Source of the DNA: Sympetrum striolatum
Taxonomy: Eukaryota > Arthropoda > Insecta > Odonata > Libellulidae
Direction: 5' to 3'
DNA length: 64,000 nucleotides
NCBI GenBank assembly: GCA_947579665.1
Contig: OX388347.1
Span: forward strand, 21,630,562 to 21,694,561
Under the pieces are notes generated by a model. It was not told the origin of the DNA and searched no databases. It saw nothing but the letters and a program-made list of their open reading frames with translations. The position numbers and the translations under genes are program-made. Of the stretch, positions 22,331 to 34,110 are shown one piece after another (within the stretch, counting starts at the first letter, position 1; the number at the start of each line of letters is the position of its first letter).

Positions 22331-23255
22331 CTGGATAAGTTATTTTTATTCCAGCATAAAAAGTACAACGTAATCTATTCAGAAGTATTGAAAACTTAAT
22401 TTTATGACAACGAATTTTTGACGGATGAAAACTTAAAGTATGGAATGTTGAGTACTTAGGGGTAAATAAAAGAGGCTGATGGTTGGCTCGTTCGGAATTA
22501 GATAGCGTGGAAGTTTTAGATATCTGTACGTTGTATTTTAAGACACAAAATCTCAGTCTTACTGTATTAGAACCACTTTATAGTTTTATGTGCTCAAAAT
22601 GTAAGAGTACAGTAAAACGTAAGAGTAAACTTACGTCATTGATAATATTCTAGAATCTGGATGGCGTGATTGTTTGCAAACATATGTTGTAGTATCTTCT
22701 TAATGCTCTTTTATGCTCAAGAAACAATTTCCCGTAATTTTCGCATTCTTTCATTAAAAACTGTATTATATTTGATTAAATATTGGAAAGTTATTGATAG
22801 GATAAAGAAAAAGGAAATTAAATCAGACGCAAAATTATCTAAAAACCACAAATGGTTAAATGAATAACAATTGCTGAAGTCATTTCAGTTTATTAAATAA
22901 AAAAAATCTTCCTATTATTTTATTTTAAAATTGGTATATGCTACATAAAACTATTTTATGCACAGAAAATTCTCATAATAGCAAATGAGAATCAGGTTTC
23001 TGTTATTGTAACGGTTATTCTCGGTACATATCTATCTGTAACGTAGTTAATTATAATTTAGTCATCCGTACATATGCCAGCATTAGCACACATTCAACGT
23101 TACTTTTGATGTCGTGCGAAAGGATATCATAGAGATTCAATCGAATGACTGCGAGGCGTTAAAATTAATGTAGAATTATTACACGAAAGTGATAGCTCCA
23201 ACTTAAATTCCCTCCTCAATTGCAAACTGCAGTATCTAAATATTTAATATCTCAC
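22331..23255. other. Unannotated AT-rich sequence
   Basis: Nothing supported. Confidence 0.5.
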
Positions 23256-23259
23256 GTTT

Positions 23260-23570
23260 GAATTATTTGAGTCATGAGTGTTTGAATAGGAGTTTCTATT
23301 TTTTTTTGATCCAAAAAGAAATTGGTTCGGAGTGCGCGTGGGCTTCTTCCATCCGCCAGCTCTTTCTTTTCGCTTTCGGCCGAATTGCCTTTTTCTCTCT
23401 TTATCACTCTCCCGTCAGTGTCGTTTATGTCGCAGTCTCTCCTTGTTATCGCCGCATTCCATCTCGTTCTCTTCATCATCTCTGTATATATACCTCGCCA
23501 TCCATTACTTTCCCATTCTCCGTCGACAGGTGATTGATGCCGCCCGTTTAAAGTAACCCCCCCGCGCCTC
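23260..23570. other. CpG-richer, pyrimidine-biased island
   Basis: Overlapping ORFs in three plus frames and one minus frame at 23250-23550 reflect scarcity of stops, not coding. The island ends with a run of C before GCGCCTC near 23560. Confidence 0.35.
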
Positions 23571-24365
23571 TGAGTGCCTGCTTCAATTTATCCTCACTTT
23601 GATTTATATTGCGTGTACTTTGTACTCATCGTGAAAGCAGCAGGGCTTAATTTGTAAGGCTGATATCGAAAATCATCCGCACGATTTTCCAACTCAATTC
23701 ATGATTGACGAAACAATTTTTTATCTTCCTTTTTGAAACCCGTTATATTCTATATTCGCTTTGAGATATTATCATCACAGAAAATCCAAAGAAACAGATA
23801 TATTTACACCATATAATCTATATATCTTGGTTTCACTATGATTGAACCAGAGGATTTAAAAAGTTAATTATTGTACTTTCTACAAAAGTTTTTAATCACG
23901 ACCAGTCTCGGCTTAAAACTCAATATGTTTAAAGGAGAATCCATCTAGGAAGGATAGCTTACGTGTTACTAGGTATTTCCTTTCCTATATTCGTTTATCG
24001 TTAGTATTTTAGTAATATTGCGACAAACACATTCGTTTATGGAGACGAATACACATCCAAAATCAAGGATTTAAGGAAAGGAGAAAGAAGGAGTTACGAT
24101 TTAAGGAAGTGTAGCGAGGTACAATAAACGTGATTCGTAAAAGGTATTACTTATTTTTTCAAACAATGTATTTGTTTTAGGATGGAATGATATAGATAAA
24201 GGTAACTTTAAGGTGTAAGGTTTTCCTTCTCTGTTAAATTAAATCTCCGCGGAAAAGATGATCAGAAGTCATTATTTGTCTGAATGATATTTATTCGTAG
24301 CAATTTGTTTATTTCCTGTGTTTGAAGACAATCACATTGTCCTCATGTCACGTTGATGAATTCTG
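23571..24365. other. Unannotated AT-rich sequence
   Basis: No feature supported. Confidence 0.5.
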
Positions 24366-24588
24366 TCAATGAATTTTTGGTAATGCCTCCGTCAGCAGTG
24401 TGATCCCTTCAGCGAACTCGACAGTATGGATTTTATCACAGACAAAATGTTGAGAAATTCGCATTTTAGCCAATTTAGAAACTTCGCTACGTAGCTTCTG
24501 ACGGAAGATCATCTTGAACATGGATACATTACGCCGCAATGTCAATTGCGTACGAATAATAGTGCCAAAAAACTCGTTTTGTGTCCTA
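24366..24588 (-). CDS. Candidate terminal exon or pseudogene fragment, unknown protein
   Basis: The minus strand is open for about 73 codons and ends in TGA at 24368-24366. It reads TQNEFFGTIIRTQLTLRRN, then MFKMIFRQKLRSEVSKLAKM and VEFAEGITLLTEALPKIH. The residue mix is more protein-like than chance frames in this AT-rich DNA. Upstream TTTTAATTAG/TAG could be a splice acceptor (AG at 24590-24589 or 24587-24586). I recognise no family. It could equally be a fragment of a retroposed gene or a transposon ORF. Confidence 0.3.
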
Positions 24589-25570
24589 CTAATTAAAACA
24601 TTTTAAAATTTTCAACGCTCTTTTTTGAATTACACAAATTCGAAATTATATCTTTCTGACGTGATAATCAATATGCAATGAGTATTCACCACAAAAAAAG
24701 ACTTTTAATTTTTAGTATAAATTTGATGTAGGAGTTTTAAATTTTATGGCGAATACCTTGCCGTTCCTTATTGGAGTTGCCAAAGATGATTTAAATTTGC
24801 GTGGAATTCTATCTTTACTCCCTTATATAGTAGTGGCCAGCTACTCTCTATAGAAAGACTAATTGCTAGTACGATTTAGCTTTAGTATCGATTTGTTCTA
24901 TCAAATTCCATTTTTTTAATGAAAAAAAAGGACGTAGATATAATAACAATCCATAAGCTGCTCGTGATTGATTTTCGTGAGTCAATTCGAGTAGAAATTT
25001 TCGAAGATGAGCGAAGTGGGTGTGAAAAATATTGTTCAACATGTTTGGAAATTATTATTTTTTCAGCTATTTCTCGAGAAAACTATATGAAACCTTCATG
25101 TATATTTTATCAAAACTTTATGACTATCTATTTTATTATCTTCATTTCATTACTGTACAGTACATGAGAAAGCTTCTGATATAAGATTCAGGGACGCATT
25201 AAATTTAATCTGACTGCGTTATGAACAATTCAAATTCCAGTGCTAAGGTGAGTCATTTCAAATCCGGAGAATAGTATATTCTATTGAAGTATGTAGAAAT
25301 TCAGCCATTAAAGATATAAGGGAAATGACATCAGAGAGCAGCAGTAATAAGCAATGAATAATGGAAGGTGTAATCCAAATGTAGCTTACTCTAATCTGTC
25401 TCGCCCTAGAGAAAATTAAATATATCTTTGAATGACGTTCGGCGGTGTATTGTTGAACTTATCCATGATCAGTTCAAAGCAAAACGATTTAAATATAATA
25501 TTTATTTAAGTCTTTTATTAGGGAAAAATTGAGACTTTTAAGTTTCCTCTTCGATTTGACGATTTGACTG
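24589..25570. other. Unannotated AT-rich sequence
   Basis: The ORF at 24919-25167 has no domain. Nothing else supported. Confidence 0.45.
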
Positions 25571-25578
25571 AGTCCAGA

Positions 25579-25600
25579 GAATATATATATATATATATTT
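25579..25600. repeat. (AT)n microsatellite
   Basis: About ten uninterrupted AT dinucleotides, just upstream of the hammerhead-like core. Confidence 0.9.
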
Positions 25601-25617
25601 TGCCTGCGGATTTTTCT

Positions 25618-25655
25618 GGTTGCCTGATGATGAGTACTTACTCGAAACCGGTTTT
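25618..25655 (+). ncRNA. Hammerhead-ribozyme-like core (candidate)
   Basis: Reads CTGATGA, then T, then the self-pairing GAGTACTTACTC, then GAAACCGGTT. CTGATGA and GAAA are the two invariant hammerhead boxes. A-C, CG loop, G-U would be the minimal two-pair stem III seen in Penelope-type hammerheads, with U as the nucleotide before cleavage. Against it: one extra U before stem II, and no obvious stem I pairing in the flanks. Probably a damaged copy of the same motif as at 19.5 and 54.1 kb. Confidence 0.4.
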
Positions 25656-25859
25656 TTTCAAATGAACATACATTCTGTGGGCGCAGTTAAATGGCGTTTT
25701 CTTTCAACAGATCTATATTTAATTTCCGTTCATTAATATATTTTTATTCTCAAATTAGTAAAACCTTGACGATTTTCATAATTTGTAATCTCGATCCTGA
25801 TTCATGTTTTATACTAAATTTTAGACTTAAATAGACGATTCTGCTTCAATGAAAATCAA

Positions 25860-26510
25860 ATTAAAGCAGCAGTTCGCCTAACTATGGAATCGCAGAATCG
25901 GTTGGGCAAAGAGGCAGACTGTCTCAGCTTTTCGTTCATTCGAAAGAGGAATATGCTCGAAAGAAGAGAGTGCTTCGGAAGAATCGCAGAGCAAAGAATG
26001 GGGGATAAGGAGAAGGATGAAAGGTCGCGTTTCGCGAGGGCAAAGCGGGTGACTGGAGGCCATGGCGTGGGAAAGGAAAGAAGGAATGGCTGGGCGTGAT
26101 TTTGCCATCTGCCGTTGGTTTCCGCGTGAGAACTGCCGACTATGCGGCATAAATCAGTCCCCGAATTCGCTCGCCTGTGGCGGAGGGGACTTCCGCATCC
26201 CTGGGGAAAAAAGGTTGTTGATTCCCCGAAAAACGAAAGAGGATTGAGAACGGAGAGGAACAGGCTGAGAATAATGTTTTCCCTTTGCGAAAATCTGGAA
26301 AACTCGCCGCGAAACGTGGAGGTTATGGAGAAGGGATTCGGTGGGCTCGCGACTTGTTTGCGGCTGAGTGTTTGGAAAGGGCATTTGAGTGGGTATCGCT
26401 TGAAGGATGGATTTTGCGGCACTCAGCGAACAGTGAAAGTGGGGATAGGACACGTAGACGCGACTCGCATGAGTCAAGGAAAAGATCGCCATCTTTCATA
26501 ATGTTTCTGT
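25860..26510. other. CpG-rich island with overlapping ORFs on both strands
   Basis: About 650 bp of GC- and CpG-rich complex sequence. The longest frame is 188 codons (25856-26422, minus), but at least seven other frames on both strands are also open here and none has a domain. The pattern is that of stop-poor composition. Best treated as a non-coding island; a coding exon cannot be fully excluded. Confidence 0.4.
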
Positions 26511-28080
26511 TCACTCTAAGTTTGCTTTTGATATTTCCTTAATATCTCACTATTTATTTATATGTCAACAATCTAGCCATTGACTGCTGTTACGTAATCT
26601 TGACAAATACTTCTTTATATATCTACCTTTACTTGATCTTATAGATGTTCTTCCTACTTCTAGAGCCATCTGGTACTATTTCTAGCATGTTCCATTGCGT
26701 AAATATTCCCCTGAATTTGATTTAGTTATGTATAAAAATACAATTTCCTTCAGGTGATATAAGACTCAATTTTCAGAAAGTTCTTGTAATAAAAGTGAGT
26801 ATCCATCCTTCTATCTGTTGCTTCATCCGTCCGCCCGACTTCCAGATATTAAAATAACGGTTTGATATAGAGATATGAGATGAATTGTGATGTGTTTCAG
26901 CAAAGTCGATATCTCGGTGGAAATTATTTTTATCTCCAAGAAGGCTTGGGTTCGGACCCAGGAACCCATGAAACCTTTTCTTAAATGTTCCACGAAATTT
27001 TCTATTTTTCAGACTGCAAGGTTTAATCCTCTATTCATTAAAATAGTAAAATATGAACAGATTTCCATCAAACTTGCTTCATTTGTTTACTAAATAAGTA
27101 TCTTTTACGTTCATTTTTTACGTTTGCGGATAATTTAATAATATATTAGCAATTTAAGATAAAGTCACATTTTAACTCTCGACAAAGAGTGAAGGATTAT
27201 TGTTTTTATTTTCAGTTTTGTAAAACGTTTTAAATGACAAAGTTTTATTTAGAGCGACGTAAATACTCACTGATAGTTTGCGAAGTAAGAGACTAATATA
27301 ACTACTATTTATGTTATTATATAATAAAATTACAAATAAAGCTTTGAATCATATTATTATGTAAACATTCATACTAGTCTATTCAGTTCATAGAAGTTAA
27401 AGTTAGCATTAGTTTCATATTTTCTTTTCAGATTTGAATAGATGGTTTTAGAATCCAAGCAGTTATGGAAACCTAAATATTTATGAATACTTAAAGATTA
27501 ATTCAACGCAGATATATTCTCAGTGTGGATTTTAGAATTCTTTCTTTGAGCAGAATAATTACTAAAATCTAACTGCTCAATATCTTATTCAATGGTAAAC
27601 GCATTTAGATGTATTTGAAAAACCAACTCCTAACTATTGAAAGCGTTTTATTCAAGTTGCTGATCTGAATTTTTAATTTATTACTGATAAATGAAGTTGA
27701 ATCCTCGGGAGTAATTAAAATCTACAGTAATTAAAGGGTGAAAACAACCTTTATGAGGAGAGGAATGCGCGATACAGATTTATATAAATTTCAACAAGTT
27801 ATATTTTGTGCACCAAAATATCCATGGTGGACGGAAAAATTATTATTTTTCTTCCCTTGTTTTCAACGGGCACTTCCGCTAGCTAGCGTAATTAATTTAA
27901 TGCGCCAACTTACCTGCATTTCATAACAGCAAATTTAAGCCTCACCATTTTTAATGCTATTCAGCTCAGTGTTTTTGAATTGTTTCACTTACAGTCCACC
28001 TTTATACTCTTCTCGACATTATAATTTCCCTTTTACACAACGTTAGCGCATATTTTTTACTTTAAATTAAACTGAATCAG
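26511..28080. other. Unannotated AT-rich sequence
   Basis: About 1.6 kb without a supported feature. Confidence 0.5.
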
Positions 28081-28084
28081 TTAG

Positions 28085-28970
28085 ATAGCTGATGTGGGGA
28101 TCAGAATGGGCAGAGTTTGGAAAGACAGTCGACTAGGCTGTGTGAAATGAAATTAATCGACAAACAATGACGTAATGAGTTTTAGCAAAGGAAAGAAGGT
28201 TTGGTTATATATCAAGGTGGGTGAGGAAAAACTAGAACAGTTGAACAAATTCTTTTACTTGGGAAGTGCTCTTTGTTGGGACGAAAAATGAGGTTCAAAA
28301 TAGTAGAATATATTTTGCTTAGGAATCTTTAATGAAGCGAAGGAAACTGTTAGAGCTAAACTGACTAGAGGTCTCGATAACGAAATAAGGAAACTATTGG
28401 TAAAATCCTTCTTGTGGAGGGTATAGTTAAATTGGTGGGAAACGAGAACCTTAACAAAAGAGAAAGTTTACAAAATTGGATACCTTCGAGATGCGGCTGA
28501 CGCGTAGAATGGAAAATGTAAGTTTGGTTGACAATCAAACACGGAGGAGTTAGGGATTGTTAGTGAAGAGAGGTTTTCAAACAGAAGTAGTATTAAAAGT
28601 GCTTCGACTGCTTAGGTCTTTTCGCACATTGGCTCCCACCGGGAATATAACCCGATACCGCTTTCAACAAAGGCAAAAGTGCTGTCCACAGGACTATCCG
28701 GGAGCCCCGAGATCTTCTAATGAAGCGATTAAGCGTTTATAGAGGAGATGGGTGGGTGAAATATTGAGAGGAGAGGGATTGCTAAAGAATGTAATTGAGG
28801 GTGGAACTCCAGGAAAAAGCAGAGAGAAAGACAAAAAAAATCATATTTGATATTATGAAGGGTGGGGTAACCAAAATACGAAAAATATGGCATAGAATGA
28901 GGGAATACTGGGGCACATTTATCTATCGAATGGTAGAACACTTATGTATATTGTGGAGCACACCGATGTT
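28085..28970 (+). mobile_element. LINE RT C-terminal fragment with SINE inserted
   Basis: Translates (with frame changes) to NNDVMSFSKGKKVWL, IKVGEEKLEQLNKFFYLGSALC, VRAKLTRGLDNEIRKLLVKSF; later VGEILRGEGLLKNVIEGG and KIRKIWHRMREYWGTF. These are the thumb, EEKLEQ...FxYLGS, and C-terminal GHILRGEGLL and EMKR...W motifs of endonuclease-RT LINEs. The catalytic core is missing upstream (5' truncation). A SINE at 28586-28705 splits it between the SEER and LRGEGLL regions. Related to, but not the same subfamily as, the copy at 7.5-8.6 kb. Confidence 0.8.
28586..28705 (-). mobile_element. tRNA-derived SINE, copy A (120 bp)
   Basis: On the minus strand it begins GCTCCCGGATAG and ends in an ACTACT-type tail. 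The plus-strand copy at 32965-33081 is the same sequence. The tRNA-like part has complementary ends (GCTCCC with GGGAGC), a GGGTTATATTCCC B-box-like arm and an anticodon-arm-like GCC TTTGTTGAAAGC. The internal part TGCCTTTGTTGAAAGCGGT is identical in both copies. Target duplication here is unclear (TTCAAACAGAAG versus TTCTAATGAAG). Confidence 0.75.
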
Positions 28971-31900
28971 CCTACAACTTAATACAGCTCTTGTGTGAAT
29001 AATTAAGCATTTCATTATTCATACATGTAATTTTCACTGACTAGATGTATTTACGTGATACAACCAAACATGGCTGTGCACTTCGGTGTCTTCGTTAAGC
29101 ACATTGGGTGATTCGTAGTAGTGCCCTGTACTTTCCGTTGTTCCCTAGAATTGGTTGCTAGGCAGGTCCGAACACGAATACAGATGGAACGTTTATAAAT
29201 CTCTAAATAAATTCCTTCTGTTTGTTGTATTGCTGAATGAGTAGTGGAAAGTGATTCTGAGATTAATCATGGCTATAAATATTGAAGAAAGGAAACATAG
29301 ATAGTAAAATTAGTTTGATTACATTCCCTACTTTTTATGAGAGCAAAATTAACCTCTTTTTCAAGAGAAAAGGCATGGATTAATTATTGTTTGCTTATTA
29401 TTTATTGATTATTGTTTATTAACACATGATTTATATAATTTTTTTAAATATCATCGGGTTTTCGTATGTGACCCGCAAAACCTCCGAGATTTCCTCATTC
29501 CTTCATGGGCCTTCCTTCTAAAGCTGCAAACAAGGAACATCCGCGTAATCTCTTAAATGTCCTATTTTTCTTTACTTCGTAGGAGTTCTTTTTCCAAATT
29601 ACGAATATCCAAATAGGAGTACCCGAGGTAATTAGGTCACCGTCCCAGAGCTCAAGTTCCAACGGTAATATTCGATGAAGAAGATCATTGACTATCCGAG
29701 ACCGCTAATTAGTCATCTCCAGTAATCAATAACAGGTTGTTATCTTGCTCATTTTATGGAAATGCGAAACGGGGAAATCATGAAGTGGTTATTGATCGAG
29801 TGTACATTGGTTCCTGGTAGTGCAGCAATAACGATGAAGATGTTGATTAAAAAAAGATTTAATGCAACACAAAAATGTTTCGTATGAAATGTCGCAATTT
29901 CACAAAGTAACGTTCACCTCCGTGAATTGTAGTGCGATAGTATTTTTAATATGTTGCGAGGCGTAATGATATGCGTAACTAGTTACGTAAAGTGAGAATT
30001 TCAGCCAGTAGTAGTCAAACAGATTTCTGAAGTTTAATTTTATTAATATTAGAAGAAAATATTTTTTAATATAACGTCTCAAAAACAAGTCAGGGTCGCA
30101 AGCTGCGTAAAAGTGGGTAAAATGTGCTAAAAGGGCTAAAAGTTGGATTGCTCTGATAGATCTATTAAAATTAATATGACCAATCTTGACTTCGCGGGAT
30201 TATGTTTTTTATTTAAGAAGGTTAATTATCAATTATGATATATTTCTTTTGGACAAGAGCCATTTCTAAGTAAATAAAATTCATATGATCACTGTACGGA
30301 GTCAGATCACATACATAAATTGAGCCTCTATGAGCGTCAAAATTGAGTGTATTTTCAAAGATGAACGAGAGCTTATTTTGGTGAAATCAATAGGCGCCAT
30401 GTTGAAGAGGTTAATAACCACTGCCCTACATATTCACACTCAAAATATTTGCTTTTAAAATAAATTCCAAACTTATGCGCAGGACAATGGAAACAAATGA
30501 AGGGGAGCTTTACAATCAAACATGCCTGCAAAGCAATTGCAAAATTGAGTGAAACAGTTTAAGAAATATTGGTTAGTGGATAATGGCAAGTCAAACAGGT
30601 TTCGTGAGAAGGACCAACTTGGTTTTGGGCGTTGTTTTACATAAATAAAGAGAGAGGGTGTAACAGCCAAGAAGGTAAGATAAGCATGGGAGTGTTGTAA
30701 AGGAACGCCGTTAAGAAGTAAATCGAGCAATGACAGGAGATTCAAAATGAGGAGCCATGTAGCCTGCATGGTTTGAGAAATTTAAATAATATACATATAA
30801 TAGACATGTGTAAGCAAAAATGAGTGTAATCAAGGCTAGGGGAGCAGTAATTAAGTAACTTGTTGGATATAAATCACCAAAGACTTAAATGCATTAATAA
30901 TAGACAGTATGTGTTTGGAAGATTATTTACAAATCCTGACTCAAACGAATCTACCATTTTAGTTAATATTCAATAGAAGGTTATCTTAATGAGAATCAGA
31001 AATAATGGTCGTACAAAATCGAGATAAATACCAAGAGAAAGGAAACTGACTGCATATTCTTGTTTTGGTCGCAGAATATCGTAATCGAGTCGAACTTGAG
31101 AGAATTCAGATAAAGAAAAATGTGTGTAATTTTGTGGGCAAAAACAATTCCCAAACTACAAAGGTGAACTCAACTTTCATAAAGGAAAGATTGGCCTATA
31201 AGAAATGTTCTCTTAATTGGGCAAGAACTTACAGCTATTCAACGTTCATGGCACTGAGGTTCTTGGCCTTCATCAAATCTAATGGCAAACTGATAAAAGA
31301 TGAGGTCATTAACTTTACTATAGCATAATAGAATCTTCTGAAAAGCATGTATGCATAATGCGCATATAAAATGGCGAAAAGGAGTATGGTCGAGACAAAT
31401 TAAATGCAAGATAAAAGCACGAATGCTACTGGTCCAACAATTAATTTCGCATTTACTTCCCAAAATACGGAAGGGGGAGGGCGCATTCTAACCCCTTTTT
31501 TTAAACCGCTGATTTAGGCAGCGTAAGCGAAGAATTGTTGGGATTCCCAGCTTTTGTGGTTTTTATTTCCAAAGTATTTTTTGGGGCCGCTTAGGTTAAT
31601 GATGTGTAACGAATGTGGACGTTGGAATTCCAGGAATCGCCTCATTCCGCTCAGAAATTCTTTCTCTGGCAGAGTTATGGTTGGAAAGTGTTTCCTTTTG
31701 AGGGAGAGCCTGCCTCTGGAAAACGCACGTTTGTAAGCGTTATCAGTTAGGAAATGGGGACATTTATCCTTTAAGAAGTCTTGAATCGAGTCTTTTATGC
31801 GAATTCTAAACTGTATTTAACGTGAAATGTCTATATGGTAATGTATATTAGGGAAATCTGTAACACAAGATTACCTTCATGTATTTCCTTTGTGTATTAT

Positions 31901-32125
31901 CAGTAAAAACTTTTCTTGAGTAACATGTCGTCAGGAAGCAAACACATGACGAAACGCGTGACGTCATGATTTCCGCTTTCAGTGAACACGATTTGCGCAG
32001 CCAGACAGCAAAATGATTTGGCGAAATTATAGCGAGAGAAGAAAGCCTATATTGGTCTCTTTTCCGGATAGTATACGCTGCGGTAATATGTATGTTATTT
32101 AGGTAGTTTGTGTGTCGTTTCTTCT
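28971..32125. other. Unannotated sequence, about 3.1 kb
   Basis: AT-rich without recognised repeats or genes. Open frames at 30473-30769 (minus) and 31065-31328 (plus) were read and show no family signature. A small GC-richer part at 31540-31740 has no motif. Confidence 0.4.
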
Positions 32126-32127
32126 AC

Positions 32128-32175
32128 AGTACGCCTTATAAAAGCTCGCGGGGTATTAATGTAAATGTAACCGTG
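32128..32175 (+). mobile_element. CR1-like LINE 3'-tail remnant
   Basis: GCTCGCGGGGTATTAATGTA followed by AATGTAA matches the 3' end of the LINE at 35.4 kb (GGCTTGTAGGGTATTAATGT). Only the tail is preserved; no coding part is attached. Confidence 0.4.
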
Positions 32176-32828
32176 TAAATTTGAAAGAATTTAAGTTCTT
32201 CTATCTCCTGAAAATCCAAACTAGGGAAAAGAATCGCTTAATATTCGGGATGGTGTGTTGTTTTATCGTTGATGAAAACGTAATGTGTAGCGATAACAAA
32301 CATTACGTTCAAGGTTCTGATGTATATTTATGGAGAAATATGGAGGGTTAAATGTAAATGACATTTCAAGAACACCGTTAGTGTTAAGAATTCCAGCCGT
32401 ATAGGTCAAAGAAAAGACTAAGATCTATTGGCTAAGCGTGGCTGTAAGAAGTAGGTAAAAACAAATTAAAGAAAGTTGATGAGTGACCTGAAAAGGAATG
32501 TATGTATAAGATAAACTATAGAGAAACCATGGGAAACAGTGTGACTTGGATGGTAAATACGCTTTCACTAGATATATTACCTGTGTTTTTCAAAGAAAAT
32601 CTATGTAAGTATTTGTCGAAACGATTGTAATTTTACAGTCTCTTGTAATTTTTATTTTATACTTTTCACAATAATCTATGGGAAAATAAACTAAGCTTCT
32701 TTTGATTTTATACTGAAAATCAGTTCTAGAATTTAAAGGACTTGATAAACTAAACTATTTTGTAATAATTTTAAGCCCGCGTTTTCAAAATTTAAGTCGG
32801 TTTTTATATATATGAATAGGTAAATAGA
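32176..32828. other. Unannotated AT-rich sequence
   Basis: Nothing supported. Confidence 0.5.
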
Positions 32829-32830
32829 TA

Positions 32831-32928
32831 AAAAATCAATGGTATATAAACTTTTACTAGACCACTAATTTGTCCATACTAGACCATAAATTAGTGGTCT
32901 AGTAAACGTTTATATACCATGGATTTTT
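32831..32928. mobile_element. TA-flanked palindromic MITE (98 bp)
   Basis: Arms of about 40 bp (32831-32871 and 32888-32928) are reverse complements with two mismatches. They run from AAAAATCAATGGTATATAAA to GACCACTAATTT. TA lies directly outside each end (32829-32830 and 32929-32930). No coding capacity. It sits 20 bp from a SINE insertion. Confidence 0.75.
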
Positions 32929-32948
32929 TACAAGTTAATAAGTACCAC

Positions 32949-33097
32949 AAAATTAACCCTGAATGCTCCCGGATAGTCATATGGAAAGCGCGATTGCCTT
33001 TGTTGAAAGCGGTCCCGGGTGGGAGCCAATGTGCGAAAAGACTTAAGCTGTCGAAGCACTTTTAACAACAATACTACTACTAAAATTAACCCTGAAT
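32949..33097 (+). mobile_element. tRNA-derived SINE, copy B, with perfect 16-bp target duplication
   Basis: The SINE is 32965-33081 (117 bp). It is bracketed by identical 16-bp direct repeats AAAATTAACCCTGAAT at 32949-32964 and 33082-33097, the hallmark of LINE-mediated target-primed insertion. It starts GCTCCCGGATAG, has a T-arm-like GGTCCCGGGTGGGAGCC region (shortened against copy A) and ends AATACTACTACT. It is transcribed, if at all, by RNA polymerase III. The unmutated duplication suggests a fairly young insertion. Confidence 0.85.
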
Positions 33098-33640
33098 TGG
33101 TATCGTTTAAATAGATCTTCCTAAATTTGTGAAGAGTTTGTTATTTTTAATATAAGAATCACAGTATTTATTATTTATCCAGATTATAGACTTAAAATTT
33201 TACGTTATCTTCATATTCTCGAATTCCGATTCTGATAATTTTTACAGCCTTACTAAGTAATTTAGCATTTAACTATCAAAAAAGATATTTTTTTATAATT
33301 GCGGATGATGTTTCATCCAAAGAAGAAGCAGTAAGCCATAATTTTTAGTTCATATATAATTGCGAGAGCATAAAAGTAAGGAAAATATTTGAGCACACAT
33401 CATTTGATATACCTATGGTTGCGAACGTTTTAAAAAAAAGTTAATTGAAGTTTGATATAAAATTTTGTACTTCGGGCACATTTTTCTCAATTTATAAAAA
33501 AACCTTCAGATTCCCTCGTCAAAATTAACTAAAAAATCATTTCGCAATTTATTCCTACCTCTTTAAAAAAATCGCGGAGATTTCTTTTACTCTAAAGTAA
33601 GCAAGAGTGTTAAAACGTGTGCTATGGGAAACTGCCTCTT
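33098..33640. other. Unannotated AT-rich sequence
   Basis: Nothing supported. Confidence 0.5.
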
Positions 33641-34110
33641 TTATTTACAAAATAAAAACAGCGCGCACGGCAGCGGATGCCATTTTCGGAGTATCGGTGG
33701 GAATTAGGAGAGGCAATTTAATAACCTCTTGGGCAAACGTGAATTGCCTGCGGAGCGGCGCTCCTCCAACTTGACGCCGGCATTACGAGCGTCAGCCAAT
33801 TTAACGTTTCATCGCTGCCGATGAGTGGATCATGAATACATTTTATCGTATTTTCAGAACGGCGTGCGTGCGTCAGCCGCTCGAAATTTATTCCGTGAAA
33901 GGGAAATAAAAACGCTCTCCCGCTTAATCGCTCTCTATACTCTAAAAATAATCCGCTGTGTTTGTCCACTCCACCATTGGGAGCGCCCGTTCGACGGCGT
34001 AAACAGCATTTTTCTGCGGAGATATTGTGGCGAGCACGGCGTAATTGGGATGTCGCTGACCAAAAGAAGGGTCTTCATCTCTTTCCGAATCGAATGAGTT
34101 CCTCAGAGCT
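33641..34110. other. CpG-rich island with homeodomain-like sites
   Basis: GC/CpG-rich complex sequence with interspersed AT-rich cores such as GGCAATTTAATAAC and TTTTATCG. ORFs on both strands (33718-33969 minus; 33825-34097 plus) overlap and lack domains. No transposon similarity. Composition and the mix of sites suggest a cis-regulatory module; this is inference only. Confidence 0.4.

Noticed and set aside
25856..26422. 188-codon minus-strand ORF in the CpG-rich island
   Set aside because: At least seven other frames on both strands are open in the same 650 bp, none has a domain, and composition alone explains the lack of stops.
30473..30769. 98-codon minus ORF and opposite frame, considered as LINE RT
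   Set aside because: No RT, endonuclease or C-terminal LINE motif in either reading.
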